From a virus: a DNA stretch of 33,177 nucleotides. A program made the position numbers and the translations under genes. Positions within the stretch are counted from its first letter, which is position 1, and every line of letters starts with the position of its first letter. The stretch covers positions 1 to 33,177 of the IMG/VR virus record IMGVR_UViG_3300048592_000391; one strand, written 5' to 3'. Under the pieces are notes generated by a model, which had not been told where the DNA came from, ran no database searches, and saw only the letters and a program-made list of their open reading frames with translations. Below are positions 21,997 to 29,823 of the stretch, in pieces.

Positions 21997-23996
21997 CAGC
22001 GCAGCCCCTTCGCCCGCAACGCCGCCAACACCCCGTCACGGCTCGCCCGGCCTGCGCCCTCGGCATCCGCCACGCCCGAAATGTTGATCGTAATCGTCAT
22101 CGGCGCCCCCACTGTCGCCCCGGCCACCGCAGGCATTCGCAAATCGGGCAGCGTCCACGCGGCCGCCCGGTCGATCCCAAGTCGCACCTGCTCGACAATC
22201 GCCTCGCCCGCTTTGGCGAGACCCCGCAACGGGCTGGACGGGTCTTTCGGCTCGCTGAATGGCAGCATGTTGCGCCACTCCTGGAGCCGGTCGCCGAACC
22301 AGTTTTGCAAGCCGCCCCACGCCGCCCGCAGCCCGGCCCAAATGCCGTCCACAATCGCACGCCCGATGCCTCCCCAGTCCACAGAGCGCCAGAGCTCCAC
22401 AATCGAAGCGATCATTTCTGAGAAAATGCGCTGCAACGTCGTCCACCAGTCGCGCACAATCGCTTGCAGCGTCTGCCCTGCGCCCTCCCAGTCACCCGTC
22501 AGCACCTGCAGAAACACCTGCACGATGTTGAGCAGCGTGCGGAAGATCATGCTCCAAAAGTCCATCATCCAGCCGAGATAGCGCTGCACCGTCGCCACAA
22601 TCGTCGCGCCGTGCGTGCTCCAGAAGCCGGTGATGGCGGTCAGCACGTTCGACACAATCTGCTGGATGCGCGGCATGTTCTGTGCAATCCAGCCGTTGAA
22701 ATAGTTCAGATTCTGATCGACGAACTGGCGCGCCGCCGCACCCACCACGCCGAGAAGCTCCTGCGCCCGTTGCAGCGCCGGGCCAAACATTGATTCCAGC
22801 GACCCGGCCACCGCGCCAAAACTGCCGACAACCTGGTCGTTGGCAGCGACCACCCCGGTCAGCGCGTCGATCCCCTCGACCAGCCAACCGATCAGCGGCG
22901 TGATCACGGCGATCACCGATTCGATGGCAGCCACGAGCAACGGCATCAGCCGCACGCCCAGCTCCTCCATCTTCGAGCCAAGTGGGATGAGCGCGTCGGC
23001 CATCTTCGCCATCGACATCTCCCACCGCTCGCTGAATCCCAGCGTCTCGACGTTGGCGCTCGCCAGGCTGCCCTGCGTGCCCTGCAAGGTCGCAATCGCC
23101 TCGTCAAGCTCGAAGCGCCCCTCCCGGATTGCCGCAGCCATATCCGGGCCAGCCCTCGCCCCAAACACATCCATCGCAATTGCCAGCCCTTCGGACTCCG
23201 TAGCGGCGCCCTTGATCGCCGCCATCGTCTGGCGCAGCCCGTCCTGCAGCGGAATGTTCTCTTTGGCAAACTTCCCGGCGGCGATGCGAAGAGAGCCGAT
23301 CACCAACTCCGTGTTGACGCCCTCTTTCTCCCACTTGCCGAGCATGGCGGCAGACTCTTCGAGGCTGAATCCCATCTGCCGCAGCGGCGCGCCAAACTGG
23401 ACCAGCTTCCCGGCCAGCGAATCGACCGAAATGCCGAACGCCTGCCCGGCTCCGTACATCATATCGAGCAGTTGGTTGCTGTCCTCCATGCCCACGCCCC
23501 AGTCGCCCATCGTGCGCGTGAGCAACTGGACGTTCGCCACGCTGTCAGTTCCGGTCAATCGGGAAAACTGCAAAATGCGTCCGGTCAGCGTTTCGAGTTC
23601 GCTGCCGGTTGCGCCGGTGCGGGTGTTGACCTCGGCGAGGGTTGCGCCGATCTGTTCCATGCTCACGCCCAGCCCTGCGCTGGACGTTTTCAGGTTGCGC
23701 ACCGACTGCCCCATGGCGTCGAGCGCCTCCCCGCTGGCGCCCGTGCCATTGATGATTGCATCGAGCGCGCTGTCGTACTCCTGCCCCATGTCCCAGGCCG
23801 CCTTACCGACGGCAATCGTCGCCCCGACCAGCGCAGCGCCCGCCGCAGCCGCAATGCCCACCGCAGCCCCACCGATAGCGCCGCTGAGCTTCCCAGCCCA
23901 GCCCGTCACCTCGGCATCGGCGGCGCCCAGTCCGCTTTTTAGTTCCTTGTCGTCTGTGCGCAGAAAGGCGACTGCATCGGCCAGCTTGACGGCCAT
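21996..23996 (-). CDS. Tail tape measure protein
   Basis: This 666-residue protein sets tail length and is ejected with the DNA. It has an N-terminal Ala/Gly-rich hydrophobic stretch (about 36-65) and a PhageMin_Tail-like region at about 75-320 (QSVRNLKTSSAGLGVSMEQ, DVFGARAGPDMAAAIREG). Several hydrophobic helices lie at about 355-395 and 480-510, followed by amphipathic helices rich in Trp. At about 0.15 nm per residue the tail would be near 100 nm, short for a siphovirus. It follows the tail chaperone frameshift pair and its stop is shared with the Dit start, as expected. The ATG is at 23996. Confidence 0.9.
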   Translation of the reverse strand: MAVKLADAVAFLRTDDKELKSGLGAADAEVTGWAGKLSGAIGGAAVGIAAAAGAALVGATIAVGKAAWDMGQEYDSALDAIINGTGASGEALDAMGQSVRNLKTSSAGLGVSMEQIGATLAEVNTRTGATGSELETLTGRILQFSRLTGTDSVANVQLLTRTMGDWGVGMEDSNQLLDMMYGAGQAFGISVDSLAGKLVQFGAPLRQMGFSLEESAAMLGKWEKEGVNTELVIGSLRIAAGKFAKENIPLQDGLRQTMAAIKGAATESEGLAIAMDVFGARAGPDMAAAIREGRFELDEAIATLQGTQGSLASANVETLGFSERWEMSMAKMADALIPLGSKMEELGVRLMPLLVAAIESVIAVITPLIGWLVEGIDALTGVVAANDQVVGSFGAVAGSLESMFGPALQRAQELLGVVGAAARQFVDQNLNYFNGWIAQNMPRIQQIVSNVLTAITGFWSTHGATIVATVQRYLGWMMDFWSMIFRTLLNIVQVFLQVLTGDWEGAGQTLQAIVRDWWTTLQRIFSEMIASIVELWRSVDWGGIGRAIVDGIWAGLRAAWGGLQNWFGDRLQEWRNMLPFSEPKDPSSPLRGLAKAGEAIVEQVRLGIDRAAAWTLPDLRMPAVAGATVGAPMTITINISGVADAEGAGRASRDGVLAALRAKGLR

Positions 23997-24604
23997 CTAT
24001 TCGACTCCCATCATTTTCAGCAGTTCGTCAGGCGGCACGCGCTGCAGGCGCTGGCTGTCGTCGCGGCTGAAGAGCCTGCCGATCTCCATCGCAAACAGTC
24101 TCGCCTCGAAGCGCTTGCGCCGCACGTAACTCGACAGCAGATCGGCGGTCGCAATCTCATCGATCCACGCTGCGCCGCCATACTCCGCGGCAATCAGCTC
24201 GTCGAGGTCGAGGCGTTGAACGTCGGCGTCCAGCCATTCGCCAGCGTCAGCAAATCGCCGAAAGGGTAGGCCAGCTTCAGCACCTCCACGAAGGCGCCGA
24301 TCAGCTCGCTTTCGTACACATCCGCTTCGATGCGTGCGCGGTCTGCCGCCAGCACCGGCGAATAGTCGAAAAGCATCGCCGTCAACCGGTCCGGCGCCGC
24401 CAGAATCACATCCTGAATCTGGCGCACCACGCCGATCAGATCGGCAACGCTGTTCAACTCCACCGTGCTGGCGCTCTCCATCAGCTCGCCCAGATCGACC
24501 AGCAGCGCCGACAAGCCAGCCCGCCACGCCGCATTTTTGCGCATCGGCGCCTCGGCGATCTCGTAGCTCTTGCCGCCCAGGGTAATCGTTACACTCTTGC
24601 TCAT
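23997..24604 (-). CDS. Tail assembly chaperone, -1 frameshift product (gpGT-like)
   Basis: The long product starts at ATG 24604, follows the short chaperone frame for 115 codons, then shifts back one base at CCCTTTC (24260-24266). It continues as RRFADAGEWLDADVQRL to a stop at 23997, total 202 residues. The downstream frame has no start codon of its own near the overlap. It is rich in charged helices (YVRRKRFEARLFAMEIGRLF) and ends one base before the tape measure gene. Paired chaperones with a -1 shift between major tail protein and tape measure are conserved in long-tailed phages, so this is a confident call by position and sequence. Confidence 0.85.
24194..24604 (-). CDS. Tail assembly chaperone, short product (gpG-like)
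   Basis: Without the shift the frame gives 136 residues. The N-terminus (TITLGGKSYEIAEAPMRK) is a beta hairpin, followed by helices (AAWRAGLSALLVDLGELM, LNSVADLIGVVRQIQDVIL). It ends in a low-complexity NASTSTS tail, typical for the abundant chaperone form that coats the tape measure during tail assembly. The ATG overlaps the major tail protein stop by four bases. Confidence 0.85.
   Translation of the reverse strand: MSKSVTITLGGKSYEIAEAPMRKNAAWRAGLSALLVDLGELMESASTVELNSVADLIGVVRQIQDVILAAPDRLTAMLFDYSPVLAADRARIEADVYESELIGAFVEVLKLAYPFGDLLTLANGWTPTFNASTSTS
24260..24266 (-). promoter_or_regulatory. Ribosomal -1 slippery site CCCTTTC
   Basis: In the zero frame the minus strand reads C CCT TTC, an X XXY YYZ heptamer. 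A -1 shift gives CCC TTT and opens the downstream frame to 23997. The zero-frame stop is 60 bases further on. Confidence 0.8.
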
Positions 24605-25203
24605 GTCGTTGTCGTCGGCGCCGCCGTCACGTTGTGGATCTGCAGAATCTGCTTGCCTGCCGCTTTGGTCGTGTCCGGCATTGCCTCAATGCGCAGCGGA
24701 ATGCCCACCCCGGCGCTCTTCGCAAAGGTCAACTGTCCGTTGAGCGTCGCCACCCCGCGGTACACGAACACCCGCACCGGCAGCTTGCTGTCCGTCGATG
24801 TCAGCCGGTAGCCTTCGAAGCCCCAGGCATACTCGCTGATGCTGACGCTGCCGCCTGCCTCAACCAAATCGTAGGCCACCTGGTTGACGCCTGCGCTCGT
24901 CGCCGTGTTCGTGCCGTCCATCGCCATCGCCAGGTTGGCGCCGGTGATCTCTGCCAGCACCGTCTCAATCGTGATCGTCTCCTCCTGGCGCACGGCTCGC
25001 ACCGGCGCCGTGAGTTGCTCGACCATCAACTTGAAAGTCTCCGTCTCGTAGCTCAGGCTGACCGGTTCGAGCGTATAGCCCAAATCCGTCCAGTTCCCAC
25101 CCCACGCCGCGCCGTAGGCCACTGTCGATTCGTCCGGCACGGCCTCGCCCACCGGCGCCCGGTAGATTTTGGCTGGCGTGACCAGAATATCTGTGACTGC
25201 CAT
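24601..25203 (-). CDS. Major tail protein (tail tube)
   Basis: The 200-residue protein, starting at ATG 25203, precedes the tail chaperones and is the expected tube subunit. It is beta-rich with a characteristic N-terminus (TDILVTPAKIYRAPVGE), then GYTLEPVSLSYETETFKL, and a TIETVLAEITGANLAMAMD segment at about residues 77-95 as in siphovirus tube proteins. The C-terminus (GVGIPLRIEAMPDTTKA) is a conserved tail-tube ending. It overlaps the chaperone gene by four bases and follows the tail terminator gene by seven bases. Confidence 0.88.
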   Translation of the reverse strand: MAVTDILVTPAKIYRAPVGEAVPDESTVAYGAAWGGNWTDLGYTLEPVSLSYETETFKLMVEQLTAPVRAVRQEETITIETVLAEITGANLAMAMDGTNTATSAGVNQVAYDLVEAGGSVSISEYAWGFEGYRLTSTDSKLPVRVFVYRGVATLNGQLTFAKSAGVGIPLRIEAMPDTTKAAGKQILQIHNVTAAPTTTT

Positions 25204-25210
25204 CTTTCCC

Positions 25211-25591
25211 CTATCCTTTCACAATCCAGCCCGCAAACGTCGCCAGGCGTCCCCACAGCGCCATCTCCGGGTCACGAAACTCGCTAGTATCCGACAGCGA
25301 CAACGACCGGGCCGCGACGCCCGTCCCGTTGCCGTCGAACCCATCCAAAACCGCACGCACCGCCGCACCGACGCTCTCCGCCGAGGCGTCCGTCGCCGCA
25401 TAGCAGTTCGCCGTCACATTGCAGCGCACCATCGGCGCCGAACCGTCCAGCCCCTCCGCCGTGCGCACCGTGTACACGATCAGCGGCAGATCGGCCTCGT
25501 CCGGTGCAATCTCCGGGTAGATGCGCGTGCCCACCAGCGCAGCCACCGCCGAATTGCTGGCAAGCGCCTGATAGATGATGGCGCCGATCAC
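25211..25591 (-). CDS. Tail completion / tail terminator protein (DUF3168-like)
   Basis: The 126-residue protein begins with a helix (IIYQALASNSAVAALVG), then RIYPEIAP.EADLPLIVYTV, then a mixed region NVTANCYAATDASAESVGAAVRAVLDG. This is the DUF3168 pattern of proteins that cap the tail tube. The start is GTG 25591, overlapping the previous stop (GTGA), with GGGAGGG upstream. The major tail protein gene follows directly, in the canonical order. Assignment rests on motif order and position. Confidence 0.78.
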   Translation of the reverse strand: MIGAIIYQALASNSAVAALVGTRIYPEIAPDEADLPLIVYTVRTAEGLDGSAPMVRCNVTANCYAATDASAESVGAAVRAVLDGFDGNGTGVAARSLSLSDTSEFRDPEMALWGRLATFAGWIVKG

Positions 25592-26100
25592 GGTCGCCCT
25601 CCCAGCAGCTTGTCCAGCCACGACCCATACACTTTGGCGATCTCCCTCGGCACCGCCTCCCGGCTGGCTTCGAGCGCAGGCCCCAGGAATGGCCGCGAGC
25701 TGGCGCGCTTGTAGCGGCTCTGGCTCACGAACTTACCGTCAATGCGCAGCGCCTTCGCCCGCCGTGGCGTGATTTTGCCAACCCGCCGTCGCCCGGACTC
25801 AATCAGGTGTGCGTGCGGCGCCGAGAAGCCGATCACCGCTTCGGCGTCACGGGCAAACTTCTCCCGTCGCCAGTAGCGCCGCTTGGTGTAGGTGCTTTTG
25901 CCTTTGACGCCGATGTAGCCCGACCCGGCCAGCTTCCCCGTTTTCCGCGGCGCCCGTCTGGACGCCTCCGCCAGCACCACCTTCGCCGCCTCGAAGAGCG
26001 CTTCCGGCCCATGCTCGCGCACGATATTGACGAACTCGTCGCCGTACCATTCGATCTCGAACTTCTGAAACTTCCGCCGTGCCCCACGTCGCCGCGCCAT
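25588..26100 (-). CDS. HK97 gp10-like head-tail / tail completion protein
   Basis: This 170-residue basic protein carries the gp10-family signature: EIEWYGDEFVNIV, an ALFEAAKVVLAEASRRAPRKTGKLAGS segment at about residues 35-60, and a later AHLIESGRR and SSRPFLGPALE (typical RPFL.PA end, about 140-150). The gp10 family joins the head connector to the tail. Its ATG at 26100 overlaps the head closure stop (TGATG), and its end overlaps the tail terminator start. The N-terminal MARRRGARRKFQK is likely disordered. Confidence 0.88.
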   Translation of the reverse strand: MARRRGARRKFQKFEIEWYGDEFVNIVREHGPEALFEAAKVVLAEASRRAPRKTGKLAGSGYIGVKGKSTYTKRRYWRREKFARDAEAVIGFSAPHAHLIESGRRRVGKITPRRAKALRIDGKFVSQSRYKRASSRPFLGPALEASREAVPREIAKVYGSWLDKLLGGRP

Positions 26101-26459
26101 CAGAGCACCCGATCCTCGCCGACCAACTCCATGCACGACAGCGACACCATTCGCCCGCGATTATCCGGCTCCCCAATCGCCGTGATCCCGAAGTACCGGC
26201 TCACGCCACCGTCCAGCCACTCGATCCGGCTCTTCGTCGTCAGCGTCACGCCATCCGGCAGCGGCCAGCGGATCACCACCTCATGCACCGCCACCGCGAT
26301 CACCTGGTCATCGCGGCTGCGTTCGTCCCCGCCCACCGTGCGAATCCGCCCACGCAGCGCCGGCGACCTCGACCACGTGATCGTCTCCGCCCCGCGGCTG
26401 CTCTGCGTCGCCGTCGGCGTGTGAATGTAAATCAGGTGCCGCAGTTCGTTGATCTTCAC
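26100..26459 (-). CDS. Head closure protein (SPP1 gp16-like)
   Basis: The 119-residue beta-barrel-like protein follows the connector gene and matches the phage head-tail joining pattern: MKINELRHLIYIHTPT, then GAETITWSRSPALRGRIRTVGG, a DQVIAVAVHEVVIRWPLPDGVTL region, and a late RYFGITAIGEPDNRGRMVSLSCMEL end. It seals the connector once DNA is packaged. The start is GTG 26459, overlapping the previous stop (GTGA); an upstream TTG at 26471 is less likely. Confidence 0.85.
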   Translation of the reverse strand: MKINELRHLIYIHTPTATQSSRGAETITWSRSPALRGRIRTVGGDERSRDDQVIAVAVHEVVIRWPLPDGVTLTTKSRIEWLDGGVSRYFGITAIGEPDNRGRMVSLSCMELVGEDRVL

Positions 26460-27040
26460 CGCCAGCCCCAATGCCGCTTGCAGCTATTGAGCACGCGCGT
26501 GCGCTGCTCGGCGGCCTGGCTGCTCAGCGCCTCACGCGCCTCATAATCGACCGCCACCAACGCCTTCACCAACTGCACCAGGTCGCCCTGCGCCGAGGCC
26601 GTCACCGCCGAACCCGCATCCCCATACCCGGCCGTATAGCGAATCCGGATCGGCGACTGGCTACGCAAATCAGTCGGCCAACTCCTCCCCGGCGCCGGCG
26701 CCACCAACCCCGGCGTCACATCGGCGATCACCATATAATCCGCCGGCGCCACCGTCTGCTCGACATTGTCGGCGTCGAAGTACTTCACGCTCACCACTGC
26801 CTGTAGCGGAGGATGCGGCAGCCGCACTACACCATCATCCGGCCACCCGTCGAGCGCCACCTGTAGCGTCTGCGTCACCAACGCCCGCGCCGCCGCGTCC
26901 TGCACCTCGACCGTCGCCGCCGCCACCAGCGAAGTAATCAGCGCATCGTCCGCCGTGTGGTCGACCAGCAGCATCGCCTTCGCTTCCGCCAGCGACACCA
27001 CCGGCGCCGCTGGCGGCGTGATCACCGTCATCGTATTCAC
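26456..27040 (-). CDS. Head-tail connector protein (gp6-like/phiE125 gp8)
   Basis: This 194-residue protein forms a ring under the portal. Family features are VVSLAEAKAMLLVDHTADDALITSLVAAATVEVQ (about 14-47), a beta segment TLQVALDGWP with VRLPHPPLQAVVSVKYFD, the usual SPIRIRYTAGYGD, and a C-terminal helix (LVQLVKALVAVDYEAREA). The start is GTG 27040 with AAGGTG upstream, overlapping the preceding stop by four bases; ATG 27031 is an alternative. It precedes the head closure gene as expected. Confidence 0.88.
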   Translation of the reverse strand: MNTMTVITPPAAPVVSLAEAKAMLLVDHTADDALITSLVAAATVEVQDAAARALVTQTLQVALDGWPDDGVVRLPHPPLQAVVSVKYFDADNVEQTVAPADYMVIADVTPGLVAPAPGRSWPTDLRSQSPIRIRYTAGYGDAGSAVTASAQGDLVQLVKALVAVDYEAREALSSQAAEQRTRVLNSCKRHWGWR

Positions 27041-27264
27041 GGCGTCACCTTGCGCTTGCGCTTTTCCACTGGCGCCACCGTCTGCTCAGGCGTCAGGAAC
27101 ACGCCCGGCGCCTGCGCATCCCCATCGATCAGCGCCGCCTTACCCAATGCCAGCAACTGCATCGCCACCGCTGCGTCGAGTTCGACAATCGTCCCTGCGT
27201 CCACCGGCGCCGCCGCCTGGCCTGGCCGTGCCACCACCGTATTCCGCAGCATCAACACGTGCAT
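27037..27264 (-). CDS. Small head-module protein, unknown
   Basis: The 75-residue protein begins HVLMLRNTVVARPGQAAAPVD and continues AGTIVELDAAVAMQLLALGKAALID, a pattern seen in small proteins between major capsid and connector genes of many HK97-like phages. A charged end (PVEKRKRKVTP) follows. The ATG at 27264 begins at the first strand; codons upstream lie in the intergenic stretch. It overlaps the connector start by four bases. The exact role is not known. Confidence 0.65.
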   Translation of the reverse strand: MHVLMLRNTVVARPGQAAAPVDAGTIVELDAAVAMQLLALGKAALIDGDAQAPGVFLTPEQTVAPVEKRKRKVTP

Positions 27265-27313
27265 CGTCGTGCCCCTATCGGGCGAGGGGCGAGGATCGCT
27301 CGCCCCTTCGCTC

Positions 27314-27778
27314 CTACTTAGCAATCGCTTTCGCCGTGATCGTCACCGTCTGCGAATTGGCCACATCCGCCAGCAGGCAGAAATACCGGCCAAACAGTTG
27401 CACCTGCTGCATGTCGGTCGCATCGGCCGCGTTGCTGGCCACCACATTGACCCCGCTCACCAGCGTCCCACCGTCCACCGACCACTTTGTCGTCAGCGTG
27501 GTCGTATTCGTCGTGCCCTGGTCGATGGTGTACTGCACATCCGCCACCACAAACCGCCCGACATCCACACAGGCCGAGGTCGTATCCGCCGTGATCGCCG
27601 CGTTATTGAACAGATCGAACGTGATGAAACTGCCATCGCCTGGCCGTGTCACGCTGACCGGCGTAGGCCCAGCCGCCGGCGCCGCCTGCACGCCCAGCGA
27701 CCCATCGCCCACCATCACCCCCACCAGCAGCGCCAGCACCAGCACGCCGCCCGCAATCCCGCCAATCACACCCTTCAT
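27314..27778 (-). CDS. Exported or membrane-anchored protein in the head module
   Basis: The 154-residue protein has an N-terminal hydrophobic segment (KGVIGGIAGGVLVLALLVGVMV) and a possible signal peptidase site after VQA, about residue 32. The rest is beta-rich, Thr/Ser/Val-rich and without charge clusters (PVSVTRPGDGSFITFDLF, TNTTTLTTKWSVDGGTL, SQTVTITAKAIAK). It lies between the major capsid and connector genes, where a capsid decoration protein would be expected, yet it appears to enter the membrane. The ATG has AAGGAG upstream. Two Cys residues (in SACVDVG and FCLLAD) could form a disulfide. Function unknown. Confidence 0.65.
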   Translation of the reverse strand: MKGVIGGIAGGVLVLALLVGVMVGDGSLGVQAAPAAGPTPVSVTRPGDGSFITFDLFNNAAITADTTSACVDVGRFVVADVQYTIDQGTTNTTTLTTKWSVDGGTLVSGVNVVASNAADATDMQQVQLFGRYFCLLADVANSQTVTITAKAIAK

Positions 27779-27814
27779 GTCTCATCGCTCCTTATGAATA
27801 GGGAGACCGAAGAC

Positions 27815-27850
27815 CAATCTCTCAATCTCCAATCTCCCAATCTCCTAATC
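27815..27850. repeat. Short tandem repeat of CAATCTCC units
   Basis: Five imperfect CAATCTCC or CAATCTCCC units lie between the capsid gene end and the exported protein gene. The same motif is at 207-239. It separates two late transcripts' coding blocks and has no terminator features. Confidence 0.7.
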
Positions 27851-27854
27851 CCAC

Positions 27855-29168
27855 TCACGCACTCGTGTCTGCGTCCAGACAGGCCGCAAACGACTGCGCA
27901 TGGCGCACGCCGATGTCCGTCTCCACGATGGCCGCGACGCGCACCGTGCCCGTGCGGTTATCCGGGATGTCCGCCGTGATGTCGATCACGCCCCACAGCC
28001 CCACGACCAAATCTGCCCAGTTCCCGAAGAAGACCGCCGACAGGTCACTCGACCCGCCCTTCGTGATGTCGCCCCTCACCTGGTTCGTCACCCACGGCGT
28101 GTAGCCATTCAGCATCGCGTCATCGCCCCAGATCATGCGGCTGTCTGTGCCCGCCACCCGTGCCGTGGTCTTCAGCGCGCCGCGCACCTTTGCGTTGAGC
28201 ATATAGCCCAACCGCCCCACGTCGGCGTTGTCCACGGCGACCTCAGTCTCCAACTTCACGATGTCCGCCCAGATCAGCGCGGCGCCGTTGGCGTTCGTGC
28301 CGTTGTTGGCCGCCCCGCCGGCATACACGGCCCCGATCCCGCTCGTGCTCGCAATGCCCGTCGGTGCGTTGCTCAACCCGTCGCCGTGCAGCGCAGCATA
28401 GTCGATGCCGAGCTGCACCGCCGCGGCCAGGTCGTCACGCACCAGCATCTCGATGTCCAGCGAAGTCTGGTTGAACATCGTGCGATAGATGTCCACGTAT
28501 GCGCTGCCCGTCTTTGCGCGCAACTGCACCGCCCCAAACGTCTGCGTCGCCTCACCGCTGGGCGCCGAACCCGCCGCCACCCACGACAGCGAAGCGCCCG
28601 CCGTGCGCGCCGGCAAATCGACATTGCCGATCAGCCCATCCAACACCACCGCCCCGGCCGCCCGCACCATCATGCGCGAGCGCAGCACGTCGATGAAGCC
28701 GAGTTTCTGGGTTGGGATCAGGCTCGATCCCGTGCTGGCCGTGATGGCGCGCTGCTCGACGCCGCTATGCTGCGAGCGCAACCAGTCGTAGGGCAAGAAA
28801 AATCCCTGCGGTTCACGCCCGATGCGCTTTGCCGTCGCGTCGCTCGCCTCACGCTCCAGGCCGGCCCGGCGCCAGTCGCCCGTCGCCACCGCCTGAATCG
28901 CCCGCAGCAGCGAGAACTGGCGCAGGTCGCCGTCACTCATGCCGATGGCCGGCGTCTCGACGCGCCCGCCGGCCTGCGCCGGCACCGCATTCATGCGCTC
29001 TTCCGTCTCGATGGTCTCCTGCAGCCGATCCACCTCAGCGCGCAATTCGTTCAGCTTCTGGCTTTCCGCCTCCGTCAAATCACGCTCGGCGCGCAGCCGA
29101 TTGATCTCCTTCGCCTGATTTGCCGCCGCCGTTTGCCGGCGCCGCATCTCAACAATCGTATTGTCCAC
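27855..29168 (-). CDS. Major capsid protein (HK97 fold)
   Basis: This 437-residue subunit has an N-terminal coiled-coil scaffold region (about 5-62, with MRRRQTAAANQAKEINRLR and QKLNELRAEVDRLQETIE). That region is usually cut by the protease. The HK97-fold part follows: GSSLIPTQKLGFIDVLRSR (E-loop entry), VDIYRTMFNQTSLDIEMLVRDDL, an AALHGDGLSNAPTGIAS motif typical for the family, LGYMLNAKVRGALK, and a C-terminal TVRVAAIVETDIGVRHAQSF. The start is GTG 29168, with GGGAG six bases upstream, two bases after the protease stop. Position after portal and protease is canonical. Confidence 0.93.
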   Translation of the reverse strand: MDNTIVEMRRRQTAAANQAKEINRLRAERDLTEAESQKLNELRAEVDRLQETIETEERMNAVPAQAGGRVETPAIGMSDGDLRQFSLLRAIQAVATGDWRRAGLEREASDATAKRIGREPQGFFLPYDWLRSQHSGVEQRAITASTGSSLIPTQKLGFIDVLRSRMMVRAAGAVVLDGLIGNVDLPARTAGASLSWVAAGSAPSGEATQTFGAVQLRAKTGSAYVDIYRTMFNQTSLDIEMLVRDDLAAAVQLGIDYAALHGDGLSNAPTGIASTSGIGAVYAGGAANNGTNANGAALIWADIVKLETEVAVDNADVGRLGYMLNAKVRGALKTTARVAGTDSRMIWGDDAMLNGYTPWVTNQVRGDITKGGSSDLSAVFFGNWADLVVGLWGVIDITADIPDNRTGTVRVAAIVETDIGVRHAQSFAACLDADTSA

Positions 29169-29169
29169 G

Positions 29170-29823
29170 TTACACTCCCTCCCGGATGATGCGCCGGGCC
29201 GCCAACTCAATCTCCATCTCCGTCATGGCCGCCAGCCGCGCCCGCCTGGACACATCCGCCGCCATCCTATCGACCTCGACGCCGCCAGCCGCCCGGCGGA
29301 TGGCATCGGGAATCTGCACTTCATCGCCCAACATCTCAGCGCGCACGCCAACCGATGTGGCCGGGTACGCCGGGAACGTGACGGGGCTGACCTCCAACAA
29401 ATCCGCCTTGAGCAGCCGCCGGATATATTGCCCGTCCTCGTCGATGCGCCACTCGCTACCATCGGGCAGCGACCGGAAACCAAACGACATCTGCGCCACG
29501 TCCCCGCGCTCGATCAGCGTATAGGCATCGCGCCCGCGTTGCGTGTCGGGCAACTCCAACTCGAAGCGCAGCCCCGTGGCATCCTCAGCCAGGTACAGCG
29601 TCCCGTTCGCCGACGCCCCCAACACCTCGCTCGTGTCATGGTTCCACAACGCCCGCACATTGTTCTTGGCAATTGCCTCCGCAAACGCACCGGGCGCAAT
29701 CTCCTCCCGAAAATCCCACAGCACCACCGACAGCGAATTGAAGACCGCCGCATACCCGCCGATCTTCCGCTTACCATCTTCTGTCGTAGCGCGCAGTTCA
29801 GTCGTGATCAGTCGCCGTTCCAC
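29170..29823 (-). CDS. Prohead protease (HK97 family)
   Basis: This 217-residue serine protease cleaves the scaffold part of the capsid protein. Family motifs are GGYAAVFNSLS (about 22-32), FREEIAPGAFAEAI, the catalytic His62 in ALWNHDTSEVLG, Ser113 in VAQMSFGF, and a later LLEVSPVTFPAYPAT at about residues 140-155. The start is GTG 29823 with GGAGG six bases ahead; a TTG 12 bases upstream is also in frame. It overlaps the end of the portal gene by 26 bp and precedes the capsid gene. Confidence 0.93.
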   Translation of the reverse strand: MERRLITTELRATTEDGKRKIGGYAAVFNSLSVVLWDFREEIAPGAFAEAIAKNNVRALWNHDTSEVLGASANGTLYLAEDATGLRFELELPDTQRGRDAYTLIERGDVAQMSFGFRSLPDGSEWRIDEDGQYIRRLLKADLLEVSPVTFPAYPATSVGVRAEMLGDEVQIPDAIRRAAGGVEVDRMAADVSRRARLAAMTEMEIELAARRIIREGV

